From positions 38,199,741 through 38,263,740 of the forward strand of contig CM041465.1 in assembly GCA_023213395.1 (NCBI GenBank): a stretch of 64,000 nt of DNA. Direction: 5' to 3'. Shown piece after piece: positions 37,366 through 48,570 of this stretch. A model generated the notes under the pieces. That model did no database searches and was not told the DNA's origin. It was given only the letters and a program-made list of their open reading frames with translations. The stretch is from Cycas panzhihuaensis. Taxonomy: Eukaryota > Cycadophyta. A program made the position numbers and the translations under genes. Numbering within the stretch: the first letter of the stretch is position 1; each line of letters starts with the position of its first letter.

Positions 37366-37559
37366 TGTTAGAAAAGATCTTGTAATGCACATTTGTCGGC
37401 TTACAAGGTTTATATCTTTACAATGGTCGGTTTATATTATACTCATAAATTTATGAGTATTTAAGCTTTGTATTTTGTACTTTTTTAATCAATTGAAGAA
37501 GAGGTATCTCACGATACCGTTTCGGTCCTGGAATTTTCGTTTGAGTTGCAGATTCAACA
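37366..37559 (+). repeat. E11 3' LTR
   Basis: Identical to 34503-34696 except two transitions (near the 18th base and near the end). Confidence 0.95.
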
Positions 37560-37564
37560 AGATA

Positions 37565-38060
37565 ATTGTCCATGAAGAGTTGCCAACAAATATTTTATGG
37601 AAATACTCAATTTCAAAACTTAAGGTAAAAATTATTTATTTTTTCCTTATGTTTTGAGAAATTAAATTGAATTGCATAATTTTGGAAGTACGTGGCAAAG
37701 CCCCCAACCTTACAACCCCCAATCATGTGGAACCCAGAGTGCTAGGGCCATTTTTAAGCCATTTGGGGTTTGTTTTCAACATGTGAGTATGAGATCTATG
37801 GGGCTTAATTTTTTGAGATCTATTGTTCTACAATGGTCACATGGACATGTTCTATGTATTTTTTTGACAAAAACTCAAAAGTACATGTTTTTAAGTCAAT
37901 TTTGGCTACCTATGAGTAGACCGAGGAAGTAAATACATACATACCAATTGCTTGTGTATAGACTGAGGTTTTTAATAGTTTTCATATTTTATTTATGTGT
38001 TTTTTTAGTTAATTTTGTGTGAATCCTATATCTTTGGTAAATAGTACAAAGAACCTTTTT
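37565..38060 (+). other. E10 interior, unassigned
   Basis: Resumes E10 after E11. No domain recognised until the integrase. Confidence 0.4.
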
Positions 38061-40649
38061 AATAAAGAAAACATGGAGAACTAGAGAGAAGTTTGGATTG
38101 GTTCACTCAGATATCCGTGGACCAATGCCAATTGCAGTGCTTGGTGAAGTAAGATACTTCATCACTTTCATTGACAACTTTTCACAAAAGGTTTGGGTTT
38201 TTCCATTGAAGGAGAAGGCACAAGACTTCACCTATTTCAAATTATTTAAGGAGATGGTAGAGAATGAAAGTGGACACAAAATTAAGGTCTTGCAAACGGA
38301 TAATGGTGGTGGATACGCTTTATATGGATTCAATCACTTTTGTAAGAAGCATGGAATCAAAAGGCAGTTTGCCACTGCCTACATACCCCAATAGAACAAA
38401 GTTGCTGAATAAATGAATAGAACTTTGGTTGAAAAAGAAAAATCTATGATGAAAGGCAAGGATGTATCAGATCATCTATGGGATAAAGCTGTGAACACAA
38501 CTGCATATTTGATGAACAAAAGCACTATGATGGTTGTTAGGAACAAAACACCCAAGGAGGCTTGGTTAGATAAGAAGTCAATTATTTGCCTTTTGAGAGT
38601 TTTTGGGTGTATGACATATATGCATACTCCAAAGAAAAAATGACAAAAGCATTAAGTGCATCCTTATGGGATAATTTGAAGAAAGTAAATCTCATAGAGT
38701 TTATGTGTTGACCAAGAAAGTACACACAATTCGTGATGTTATTTTCAATGAAGTTGACAGTAAAGATGTGGGTTCAATTGAAGCTCGGGAGCAGATTAAG
38801 GAGTCGTCTAAATGTAGCCCTTCAAGGGACATTAATCAACCTGAATTTGAACCATTTGACATTGCAAAAGTAGCAAAATTGGAATCCTTCTAGTTTATGG
38901 AATCTAAACCTAAGCAAAAGCCAAAGATAGAGTCAAAGTCAAAGTCAAAGTCAAAGAAACCTTCCATGCCTTCACTTTCATCTTTGAACAAAAAGCTCCC
39001 TTGTTGGTGCTTGAAAACTATGGAGGATGTTGATATGTTATTATCTGAGTTGAAGGGAAAGAAGAAAATCCAAAATGTGACCACCTAATTAGGTGAATAT
39101 TGCTCTTATGGCATGTGTGTTGAATGTTGATGAACCTTCTACGAATGAGGAAGCTATTAAAGAGCAAAAGTGAAATGGCATTATAGATGCCAAAATCCAA
39201 GCTGTTAAGAAAAACCACAATTGGGATTTGGTCAGATCGCCTGCTAGAAAGCATGCAATCAATTGCATATAGATCTACATAGCCAAGTACAAATTAGAGG
39301 GATCTATAGACAAATTCAAGACTAAACTTGTAGTGAAAGGCTTCGAGTAGTAAGAAAGAATCAACTACCAAGAAACATTCACTCCTATTGTAAAGATGAA
39401 CACTATTTGCTTCATTGTAGTGATGACTACACAATTCAATTAGTAGCTTCATCAAATGAATGTGAAAAGCGCATTTCTAAAAGGGGACTTGACAAAAGAG
39501 GTCTACATGGAACAGTCAAAGGTCAAGAGCACTTGGTATGCTGACTCAGAAATGCCTTGTACGACCTGAAATAGGCTCTAAGAGCTTGGTATGAAAAGAT
39601 TGATCAACACTTCTTCAAGAATAGATTTGAGAGATCACCAACTGATTCAAACATGTACATCAAAATCTTAAATAATAAAGTAATATTTGTGGTGTTGTAT
39701 GTTGATGACCTGCTTATTAATCACAAGTAATGACATCAATATGATATCAAACTTAAAAGCAGGATTAAGACATTTCTTCAAGATGACAGACCTGGGAATT
39801 TTACATTACTTCTTTGGAGTGGAAGTATGCCAAAGGCCTAGACGTGTCTTCATCTCATAGTGAAATATACTTGGGCAACTCTAAAGAAATTCATAATGGT
39901 TGATTGCAAGCTTGCGCCTATCACCATGGAGGCAAGTTCCAAGTTAGCAATTGAAGATGGTGGAATAAATGTTGATGCAATGTTGTACATACAACTAGTG
40001 GAGAGTCTCATATACTTGATTACTACCAGACTTGATATTTTCTTTGCAGTTGGAATGGTATCTAGGTTTATGAAAGTGTCAAAATAGTCATTGAAAAGTT
40101 GTAAAAATGATCCTCAAATATTTGAAGGAGACTATATAATATGGACTAGAATTCATATACAATGACAACTTCAAGTTAGAAGGATTCATAGATTCTAATT
40201 GGGCTAGATGTGCAAAAAATAGAAGGTTGACTTTTGGATATTGTTTATGTTTAGGATCAACTACTATCATATGAGGCAATAAAAAGCAATCAAATGTTGT
40301 TTTGTCCATAACTAAAGCAAAGTACAAGGTTGCAGTTGCAGTAGCTACTAAAACCATTTGGTTATGCTAGATTATGGGCTACATGGGACTACATCAATTA
40401 GAACTAATTATATTGTACTATGATAATCAAAGTACATTGAAGATTGCTAAAAACCCTATGTTCCACGCTCGCACCAAACACATTGAGATGCACCATCACT
40501 TTATTCATGAATTGATTCAAAACAAAATGATTGAGATAATGTACAAGTCTATGGAAGAACGATCAACTAACATCTTTACCAAACCAGTGGCCTAAAATAA
40601 AATTCAGGCTTTCAGGATTGGTTTAGGTGTTAAAACTAATGAAGTGAAC
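38061..40649 (+). pseudogene. E10 Copia integrase, RT and RNase H remnant
   Basis: The integrase core is at about 38090-38640: HSDIRGPMP, YFITFIDNFSQKVWVF, LQTDNGGGY, MNRTLVEKEKSMM and VFGCMTYMHTPKKK, with two early stops near 38393 and 38410. A Lys/Ser-rich linker occupies 38890-39090. The reverse transcriptase is at about 39190-39850, with YVDDLL at about 39700-39717. RNase H runs from 39860 to 40600 and closes with HARTKHIEMHHHFIHE and NIFTKPVA. Many stops show it is dead, although individual motifs are well kept. Confidence 0.88.
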
Positions 40650-40661
40650 ATGAGGGGGGAG

Positions 40662-41038
40662 TATTGAATATTAATGTTTACATTGGCTCATAACATATAG
40701 TTATGGGCCTCCCCCTTATCATTGTATTTTAATTATTCATTATTGAAATGTGAAAATGGTGAGTCATTGGGGATTACTGAACATTCCTTGTGTGTTATTA
40801 GCCTAGAATGTAATAAATATTCCTTTTTATGGTTGTATTTATGCATTGGGTTGTGCATTGTAATAAAGGATAGATTAATGAGTTAAAGATGAGTTAAAAT
40901 AATTTTGAAATTAATTTTTTAATTGTGTTAAGTGTTTATCCTTCTCATGCTTAGATCCTGGTTGTGCAAAATTAATTTTTTTATTGTGTTAGTGTCTATC
41001 CTTCTCATCCTTAGATCCTAGTTGTGTCCCTTTCTACA
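40662..41038 (+). repeat. E10 3' LTR with internal duplication
   Basis: Matches 32395-32704 but is 67 bp longer. Its last part contains two tandem copies of a unit of about 70 bp at about 40898-41020 ('attaattttt..attgtgttagtgt.tatccttctcat.cttagatcct.gttgtg'). Confidence 0.9.
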
Positions 41039-41043
41039 ATGAC

Positions 41044-41154
41044 TTCCTCCACTAGGCATAGTCTCTTTCATGAACTTAAGTCCAATCTTACAATTACAAT
41101 ATATGCTCTTACTGAGGGTTACAATAAAAATACATGAACTTTCCTCGTGTTACA
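41044..41154 (-). repeat. E9 3' LTR, right piece
   Basis: Ends GTGTTACA. It contains 'acaataaaaatacatgaact', as at the end of the solo LTR near 21940. Confidence 0.8.
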
Positions 41155-41876
41155 ATATTCTCCCCTTAGTGACATCATTGCCCTCAATGATTCATGGACA
41201 ACAAATCATTTACCTTTATAGCGGCCTTAGATTCCCAAGTAGCCTCTTCAATTGGCCAATCTATCCATTCTATCAAGTACTCAATAATTTCTTTGCTTCA
41301 TAGGCTTCAAGTCTTAATATCAAAAATTCTTTCTAGTTCATACATTATAGCATCAACATCTTGGATATCGATGATGATAAGAATCTTCTTGTCAAAACAT
41401 GATAAAACTTTTTTTAACCATCTCACATGGAAAACTTGGTGTACCTTCATATGTGATGGAAATTGTCAATGATAAGCCACATCACCAACAATTTTCAACA
41501 CCTTAAATGGTCCACAATACAATGGAGATAACTTTGAACAATATCTTGTGGATAGTTAATTACCCCTTGGTTTTATTAAAACAAAAACCTATTCACCCAC
41601 TTCAAAAGGTTATGGTGTCCAATGTTAGTCTACATAAAATTTGGTTTTTTTTTTGCAACTAGTTATTGTAGATTCCACGTCTTTGTATTTCATTAGCTAA
41701 TTGCACCTTGGTTTAAACGATACCAAGAGAAAGAGGAATTATTGGATTATAACTCAACATTGCCTTGAATGGAGATATTTTCATGGATGGTTGCAGACTA
41801 TTGTTGTGGAAGAATTTCACTAACTTCTCCTTTCAAGAAGTTTGCCAAGGATGATCCCCACTACTGAAACACAATT
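41155..41876 (-). pseudogene. E9 Gypsy integrase C-terminus and chromodomain
   Basis: Minus-strand reading: LCFSSGDHPWQ at the right end, then NNSLQPSMKISPF, VFVLIKPRG, PLYCGPFKVLKIVGDVAYH and HQVFHVRWLKK. A chromodomain-like tail follows (EYLIEWIDWPIEEATWE near 41220-41290), then a stop and the polypurine tract. Chromodomains at the integrase end are known from the Tekay, CRM and Galadriel-type Gypsy groups. Frames shift several times. Confidence 0.82.
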
Positions 41877-42401
41877 TGTAGCATTCCTTCCTCCTACCTG
41901 ACCGACTTCTAAAAGAACTATTTGGCCAACTTCAAATGAGTAAAAACTAGATTATTTTTTGGCTGACTTCACGTTATATTTTGGCCAACTTTATAATGCA
42001 TTATCGCTGACTTTGAAAGGATATTCTGGCCAACTTATATCTTCCCTTATGGCCAAGCTTTTTAAGCACCTTTTGAGCCATGTATATAAAGGGATCTTTG
42101 GCCTCTTCCTAGATTATGTTAAGTGAAATTGAGCTGCTGTATTTTCTGCCTAGAGGGCTGCATTTTTGGAGAGCACTTTGCCTCGAAGAGGAAGTCTAGG
42201 ATAAGCATTTTATCTGTAAGTTTTATACCTTTTATTTTCATTGTATTTTCATTCACTCAGTCTGTTATATATATCTATATGCAAGTACTACATTACATTG
42301 CTCTGCTTTTTAGTTAATTATATGCATTCTTCCTATATTTTAGCGATATTCTATGCTAGTTGGTTACTTTTCTATATAAAATCCATGGGGGCCTCGCTTC
42401 A
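41877..42401 (+). repeat. E12 5' LTR
   Basis: Begins TGTAGCATTCCTTCCTCC and ends CTCGCTTCA. It contains several copies of 'tggc(c/t)(a/g)act(t/c)' and a TATATAAAG box at about 42084. Confidence 0.9.
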
Positions 42402-42459
42402 AGTGGTATCAGAGCCTCATTGGACACCAGCCTGAGGGAGATTCAACTCTATTATAACA

Positions 42460-43560
42460 TGAAAATCAAAGGAAGATCAGGAAAAAACTATTCTCCTTTT
42501 TACCCCAATTCCTTCCAAATGGAACTAAGGTCAAGAAGGGCTCTACAACAGAGCAAGATGGTGAATAACCCGTCAATAACTATGGGAGACATAGATAGAA
42601 GGGTCAACCAACTGAATGATAAGATATCACGTATGAATACTCTATTAGAAGGGACCTTAAACGACCTCAAGAACTCACTGAACAACATGAACAGAAGATT
42701 GGACAAGATTAAAGAAGAAGGAGAGACATCAGGAGAAGACAAATCCCAAGAACACAAAGATCATTAGAAGTTCGAAGAGAAATTCTACAAGTGAAAGAAC
42801 CAAAGGGATCACCAATAAAGAAATCAAAAGGATTTTGAACCTAGAAATAGCCTTAAAGGGACACAATTCTTTTTAGAAAAATTTGACCCTAACAAATCAA
42901 GGGATATTCGTAGTTGGATACTTAAAATGGAAACATGCTTCTAAGCATGCACCCTACCTGATCAAGAGCAAGTCTTAATAGCATCTCTCCATCTATGCGG
43001 CAAAGCACTCGAAAAGAACTTGCAGGGAGGCAACAAGCAATGATTGGTAGTCGCTAAAAACAAGACTTATAGAGTAATATGAAGAGACTTGGAACATAGA
43101 TTATTTCTCTCAACTCACCCAGTTACAACAGATGGGTTTAATTCAGGGCTACACCAAGCAATTCCAAACCTTACAAAGCTTAGTCACACAAAACATATCG
43201 AGTGAACTCATTACCGAAACTTACATCAGAGGACTTAAGGGTAATATCAAACATTGAATAAAAACAATGGGAGATGCAAATGCAAGGGAAGCTATCTTGA
43301 TGGCCAAGAATATTGAAACAAAGTACAAAGAGAATCAACCCACTTATAGTCGATGAAGTGAGCCAAGCCCTAGTTTCCAACCCAATTGGAATAGGTCAGG
43401 AACAAAGATGGAGCCACCGCTGGCAGAGAAGGGTGCCAGTGACACGAACAGGGGATCAAGAAAAGAACATCTAAAATAAGGAACATGTTTTAAATGCGGG
43501 GGAAAATGGAATAAGGATCATCAATGTTTATTGAAGAAAGTATTCATGATCAATAACGAA
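42460..43560 (+). pseudogene. E12 Gypsy gag
   Basis: Opens at 42360/42460 with a basic N-terminal segment, then a coiled-coil-like stretch (VNQLNDKISRMN, NDLKNSLNNMNRRLDKIKEE, about 42600-42720). A retrotransposon gag core with broken frames follows to about 43330. The zinc knuckle CFKCGGKWNKDHQC is at about 43488-43530. Stops near 42765, 42945 and 43255 show decay. Confidence 0.8.
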
Positions 43561-43639
43561 AACATGACCATTCTAGAAGAAGACTAGGAAGAAAAAGGAA
43601 AACTTCCAAAAGAAAATGATGCAACTGAAGTGGAAGAGC

Positions 43640-44160
43640 TCTTAGATATGGACACAGAGAATGTGCAGATATCACTACATGCTATTATAGGATAGATTAT
43701 CACTCCTCAAACCCTACATTTTCGGGGAATGATTAGGGGAGCACCGATTGCCATTCTAATTGACAGTGGAAGCACCCACAACTTTATCAATAGACCAATT
43801 GCAAAAGAATTAGGGATACATATTGAAGCACTCAATGCCTTCCAAGTTGCCATCACCAACCGAAAGACAATGACATGTGGAGGATATTGCCAAAAGGTGA
43901 GTCTCCAGATTAAAGACTATTCGATGACCACTTGCATGTTCGCAATGCCAATAGGAGGAGTAGATACTGTATTAGGAATACAATGGCTACAAACCTTAGG
44001 AAATGTAGTCACCAATTACAAAACTTGATTTATGAGTTTTTGCCAAAAGGGGCACAAATATATGCTGCAGGCTCCCCACACACCCCCAATGCAACTGGTG
44101 ACATCTCACTGCATGGAGAGAATCTTAAAGAAGAACCCATCTACATATAAAATAACCTGT
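43640..44160 (+). pseudogene. E12 Gypsy aspartic protease
   Basis: The open frame 43729-44028 has the active-site motif LIDSGSTHNF followed by INRPIAKELGI, and ends in VDTVLGIQWLQTLG. This is the standard retropepsin of this Gypsy group. Similar proteases occur in E7 and E16. Confidence 0.88.
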
Positions 44161-45560
44161 TCCAAGATTGCAATGGAAAATGTTCCAACAAAAGTTCAGG
44201 CAATCATAAATAAATATAGCTCAGTATTTGAGGAACCACCTCTAAGGTTACCCCCGAATCGAGGATGGCATCACGCCATTGAGCTAGTACTAGGAGCCTC
44301 TCCAATGAATATTCACCCCTGTTGTCACCCTTACCATCTTAAAAGGGAAATCAAATAGATAACTAAGGAACTTCTGTAGCAAGGATATATTGCGAATAAC
44401 ACTGGTCCTTTCACATTTCCTGTCATATTAAATTGTAAGAAGGATGGCTCATATCGCACATGTGTGAATTATCGGGAATTAAACAAGCTGAATATCAAGA
44501 ATCACTATCCCATTCACGAAGAGATGATTTGCTAGATGAAATACATGGAGCAAAGTATTTTTTAAATATTGATCCACAGTCAGGATACTACCAAATTCAG
44601 ATCAATGAGGAAGATATGCACAAAACAAATTTCCATGCTTATGGAGGATTATTTGAATTTCAGGTTATGCTATTTGGGCTAACCAATGCACTGACAACTT
44701 TTCAAAGTATAATGAATACTATACTCAAACCCTTCTTACAAAAGTTTGTGCTGGATTTTTGATGATATTCTAATTTATAGTTCAACATGGAAAGAACATT
44801 TGGAGCATATCAAAGTAGTTCTTCAAGTTCTAAGAAGCAACTGATTCTTTGCTAATAAATGCACCTTCGAAAAAGATGAGCTAGAATACTTGGGGCATAT
44901 TCTTACTCAAGAAGGTACTAAGATGCATCCCAAGAAGGTGTAAGCCATTATCAATCGGCCTAATCACAAGAATGTAACAGGAGTAAGGAGCCTTTTAGGG
45001 GTAGTAGGATTTCTCCAAAAGTTTATTAAGGGATATGCCCACATAGCATCTCCCCTAACGGACCTCACGAAGAAGGATACATTCACATGGAACCCTATAG
45101 TAGAAAATGCCTTTTAAGAACAAAAAAGGGCCATGATCATAGCACCCATGCTCGCAACTCTAGATTTCTCTCAACCTTTCACTTTAGAGTGTGGGACCAA
45201 AGTAGGAGTCATCCTCCTCTAGAATAATCGGTCGCTACCATACGAAAGTCGGAAATTAAATTGTGGGGAAAGACTCAAGCCCATCTATGATAAAGAGATG
45301 CTTGCAATCATGCACACCATACACCAATGGCACTAATACTTGCTAAGAAATAAATTCATAGTCAAAACAGACCATGGCGACCTTAAATATTTCCTCAATC
45401 AGAAGACATTGTCTGATGAACAATAAAAATGGGTAAGCAAATTTCAGACATTTAATTTTAGCATCTTGTATAAAAAAAGAAAAAAAAATGTTATTGCAGA
45501 TGCTCTATCAAGATTACCCAAAGAAAATAATAGAGACATCTCCCTAAAGGCAATCTTAGT
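44160..45560 (+). pseudogene. E12 Gypsy reverse transcriptase and RNase H
   Basis: The reverse transcriptase shows CVNYRELNK, IDPQSGYYQIQI, FGLTNALTTFQ and a catalytic region F*DDILIYS at 44754-44780 (a stop replaces the first aspartate-box residue). The thumb follows with LEYLGHIL, then VRSLLGVVGF. RNase H is at about 45150-45530 with PYESRKLN, YDKEMLAIMH and ADALSRLP. In-frame stops are numerous. Confidence 0.88.
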
Positions 45561-46204
45561 AGCCATCCCCAGTTGGACACAAGAATTAGTTCAAGAGTAC
45601 TAGAACGACCCCCCCTCATAGAAGGTGCTAAAAGAGATCCAAGACAAGGAATCTATGAAATACGAACCAAAAAGAGATCTAATTTTGTAGAAAGGAAAGA
45701 TATTTATCTCAATCACATCAAAAGTAAAGGGGAGAATATTGGGGGAAGCCCATTCCATTTCAATTGTGGGTCACATAGGGATCAATAAGACTTATCACAA
45801 AATACAGAGCTCCTTCTTTTGAAGGGGGATGAAAGTTGATGTTTTCAAGTTTTTATTAGAGTGTGACTCTTGCTAGAGGAATAAAAGTGAGAACATAAGA
45901 AGCCCAGGTCTACTCCAACCATTGCATATCCCACAATAGAAATGGGAAGAAATTTCAATGGACTTTATTATAGGCCTACCAAAATTTGAAGGTAAGGATG
46001 CTATCCTTGTGGTTGTCAATAGACTAACAAAATATGCTCATTTTAGGGGACTACAATCAATGGCAAAGGCCAACCAAGTCATAGAGATATTCATGAAAGA
46101 GATATACCGTCCACATGGTCTTCCTAAAGTTATAGTCAGTGACCATGATCCAAAGTTGACTAACCATTTCTAACAAGATTTGCTTAAATTAGGAGGTACA
46201 AAAT
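45561..46204 (+). pseudogene. E12 Gypsy integrase, first part
   Basis: The linker and HHCC zone is at 45561-45900. The core (MDFIIGLPKFEGKDAILVVV, HGLPKVIVSDHDPK) lies at 45955-46175. It is cut by E13 after GGTK at 46204 and resumes at 50739. Confidence 0.85.
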
Positions 46205-46481
46205 TGTTAGAATAATGTTTAATTATATAATGCTAGGAAACCCTCTTAATTCATTTATTAAATGCTAAATTAGTGTCATTTGTTAATGTACTAGTTATAA
46301 CTATTCTCACATATGGCTGAACAATCGTGAAGTGACAATGTACTATAAGTATGTATGCATATTTCCACAATAATCGGGAATGGTCATTTCCCACAAGATC
46401 TTTCGTCTTTTGTACATACTTTGTTCTTTCGTTTCTTTGTTGTTTACAACTTTATCACCTTGTGGATTTGCATCTTCAACA
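46205..46481 (+). repeat. E13 5' LTR
   Basis: Matches 50474-50738 with scattered differences and a 12-bp length difference ('gtatgcatattt' here, absent there). This suggests an older insertion than E11. Confidence 0.93.
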
Positions 46482-46721
46482 TAGTATCAGAGTGGGTTTG
46501 GCTCGAGATTTCTCATTTTTAGTGAGCAATGGACGAATCTTGAAGTGGGAACATTAGGTGAATGCATCACAGTAGTAGAAATGGTTACATATGATGAGCT
46601 GCAACCCAACGTAATAATTTTTTAACTCTTATTATGATTCTTGCGTTCTATATTGAGGGCACCTCTACATTACCGGCGAGCAACTTGATCACAAGTGCAT
46701 TTTAGTGTATCGAAGGCCGAC

Positions 46722-47337
46722 ATGGGCAATGTAGTGCTGTAATGCATGAAGCAATGCTCGAATGGCGATCAAACAATAACAGTAATGAAAATGGATGGGT
46801 AGGTGTTGAAGTTTGAGGGTTCGGTGTACGCAGAAGAGATACTGTACAACTATCCAAACTATGCAATATTTCATTCTGAATGTGTGCATCATTTTGGAGG
46901 TAGAATCTGACTGTTGAAGGGGAGCGCAGACTTGCTTGTTAGCGAGCTTTATTACCTCATTCCACATCCTTGCTACTTTGGCACCTCCAATGCATGTGGG
47001 TTGCAAGAAACGCCCTCCAATTGCACTAAAAGTTGCCTTCGTCGCATCTCATTTAATGGTCCATGAAAAATTGTCCATAGAAATCGTTCTGTCGTCTTCT
47101 CAGGACGGTGTTGTTCGGTTGAAGTTGCTAATATCCAAGAAGGAACTGGCAACTCTCATGTCCGAAAGCATTGATGCAACCACTATGGTCGAAAGCATTG
47201 TCAGTCCTCTGTTAAATCAAATGGATGTACTCAATCCAAACAATACTCCTTCACTAACCAGTAGATTTGGAAGCTTTTTGTGGAAGCCAGAATTGGAGAG
47301 CATTCCTAGGATCAATGTTACATTGAGCTCTATGTAA
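46722..47337 (+). pseudogene. Captured PADRE (DUF4228) protein gene
   Basis: From ATG 46722 the frame reads MGNVVL, ITVMKMDG, VLKFEGSVYAEEILYNYPNYAIFHSE and LYYLIPHP. This is the layout of plant PADRE/DUF4228 proteins: an MGN start with a myristoylation-type Gly2, then the KVMKIDG, VKAEEVL and LYFLVPLP-like blocks. A stop replaces a codon after VVL, and a frameshift occurs near 46960-46980. The second half is open at 46936-47337 with VVRLKLLISKKELATLM and the typical ending SFLWKPELESIP. The whole coding length is present without introns. PADRE proteins are small plant proteins often induced by pathogens or stress; their molecular role is unclear. Confidence 0.75.
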
Positions 47338-47724
47338 TAGATTAGATAGATTTGCAGCAACTTGAATTGAACAAAATTTTTTAATTATTTTAGCTCAAGC
47401 CATTCATTCAGATCAGAGTTTGATAGACGAAGTTCTATATCTTCATTCTCTTTGGCGTCAAGGTTCCTCGACCAAGCCAAGGGAGGTAACTGAGAAGATG
47501 ACCAGGAAGCAAAAGAAGCAACAAAAAGAAGTAAAGATTTCAAAGGTTTGAGGCAGGAAGGAGGAAGGCGACATTGCCAAGGAGAAAGAAAAGCTACTCA
47601 GTGATAGACAGAGCAACGACAAATGGAACAATGAGTGGAATACCGGAACCCAAGTTTTGGAAGTGGAGTGGAATTCTACTCCTTGAAAAATTGTGGAGAC
47701 TAAGCCTTTGTCCAAGGAAGAGCC
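47338..47724 (+). pseudogene. Unassigned Lys-rich coding-like segment
   Basis: A plus-strand frame from about 47490 reads MTRKQKKQQKEVKIS, then, after a stop, EEGDIAKEKEKLLSDRQSND, KWNNEWNTGTQVLEVEWNST and KEEPWIHRANLLHMKL before stopping. The composition resembles the C-terminus of a real protein, but I cannot name it. Its last codons overlap the first codons of the UMP1 copy in another frame, so it may equally be 5' UTR of that transcript. Confidence 0.35.
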
Positions 47725-48148
47725 ATGGATACACCGGGCCAATCTATTGCACATGAAGTTGTAGGCATCCATGATACGCTATGGTTTGGCCTTCTTGCTA
47801 TCAAGGGCAACATTCTCATTACGCATCTAGTCCAAGTTATTCATGACAATACTTGAAAGCAGGAAAGAGAAATTGAGCAGACTCTTAGCAAATATGTATG
47901 GATCTGCTTTTCCCTTGAAGATGGACATTGAATGGCAAATTCTTTCAAGGTTTCAGAGACCTCCAGGTGATTTGTAATCTTCTATGTTAGGTATTGAGTC
48001 ATTGATTGGTGTTTTGGAGGAGTTTGCCTTCAAAGATTATCTCAATGATCCTCGAGAGTCAGAAAGCTTTGTGCCTGTTGAGATACATCATGGCATGGAA
48101 GTTCGTCTAGGCCTTTCCAATGGGCTAGTTTGTTGTGTTTTTAGTTAA
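47725..48148 (+). pseudogene. UMP1: Captured UMP1/POMP proteasome maturation factor
   Basis: UMP1 (POMP) is the chaperone that guides assembly of the 20S proteasome core and is degraded as its first substrate. ATG 47725 opens MDTPGQSIAHEVVGIHDTLW, FGLLAIKGNI; a stop lies near 47850. After a frameshift the conserved core follows: NMYGSAFPLKMDIEWQILSR, FQRPPG, SSMLGIESL, YLNDPRESESFVPVE and HHGMEVRLGL, with a stop at 48146-48148. A second in-frame stop sits between PPGD and SSML. The length of about 140 codons equals the family's usual size, and there are no introns, so this is a copy of a spliced transcript. Confidence 0.88.
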
Positions 48149-48290
48149 TATTAGTTTTGGATGTGTTGATATTTGATTTTATTTCTATTATTATAGATTG
48201 AATTATGTCATGTCCATTTGGTCATTTTAAAGCCTTTTGAAGGGGCCAATTATGGCTAGATTAAGTAGCAGCAAAAAGTTTTGTGATCTG
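48149..48290 (+). other. Joint between UMP1 and kelch copies
   Basis: AT-rich, non-coding; possibly the 3' UTR of the UMP1 copy ('tgtgttgatatttgattttatttc'). Confidence 0.4.
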
Positions 48291-48570
48291 TCAAAAAGTT
48301 CTTCAGCCACAGAGAGGATGTTGATTCCACGAAAGACGAAGACGGTCATTGGAGAGTTTTGCCCTCCATGAAAGTTGAAAAGCAACAATCATTTGCATGC
48401 GCCACTTTCGATTGTTATATTTATGTGGCGGGTGACTGTGATGATATTGATAATATAACTCTGGATGGTAGCATTCAAAGATCCCACTGATGTTTGGATA
48501 TTTGAAAAAAATGATGGTGGACCACGTGCATTTAAGGTTTGGTAATTTGACAAAGGCTACAACCTTTTGA
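48291..48570 (+). pseudogene. Captured kelch-repeat fragment (F-box/kelch type)
   Basis: The frame reads FFSHREDVDSTKDEDGHWRV, LPSMKVEKQQSFACAT and FDCYIYVAGDCDD. The WxxLPxM, then FACA, then IYVAGG-like series is the signature of one kelch blade in plant F-box/kelch proteins, which act as substrate receptors of SCF ubiquitin ligases. Only about one to one and a half blades remain and no F-box is seen. The glycine pair after IYVAG is changed to Gly-Asp. Assignment to the kelch fold is fairly good; F-box membership is inferred from the plant pattern. Confidence 0.6.

Larger units (their letters stand above)
34503..37559 (+). mobile_element. E11: young, rearranged Copia-type element in E10
   Basis: Two 194-bp LTRs (34503-34696 and 37366-37559) differ at only two sites, both transitions. 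The exact target duplication AGATA is at 34498-34502 and 37560-37564. The primer-binding site TGGTATTAGAGC (34697-34708) follows the 5' LTR directly, and the polypurine tract ATTATGGGGGAG (37354-37365) precedes the 3' LTR. The interior is only 2.7 kb and lacks gag, protease, the integrase core and RNase H. The pol pieces it does contain are out of order. It looks mobilised in trans by a full-length relative. Confidence 0.93.
32395..41038 (+). mobile_element. E10: Copia retrotransposon in the E9 LTR
   Basis: LTRs are at 32395-32704 and 40662-41038. The exact 5-bp target duplication ATGAC is at 32390-32394 and 41039-41043. The primer-binding site TGGGATCAAAGC (32705-32716) directly abuts the 5' LTR, and the polypurine tract ATGAGGGGGGAG lies at 40650-40661. 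Integrase, reverse transcriptase and RNase H remnants are in the plus direction. Gag and protease are not recognisable. E11 is inserted at 34503. Excluding E11, the element is about 5.6 kb. Confidence 0.9.
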
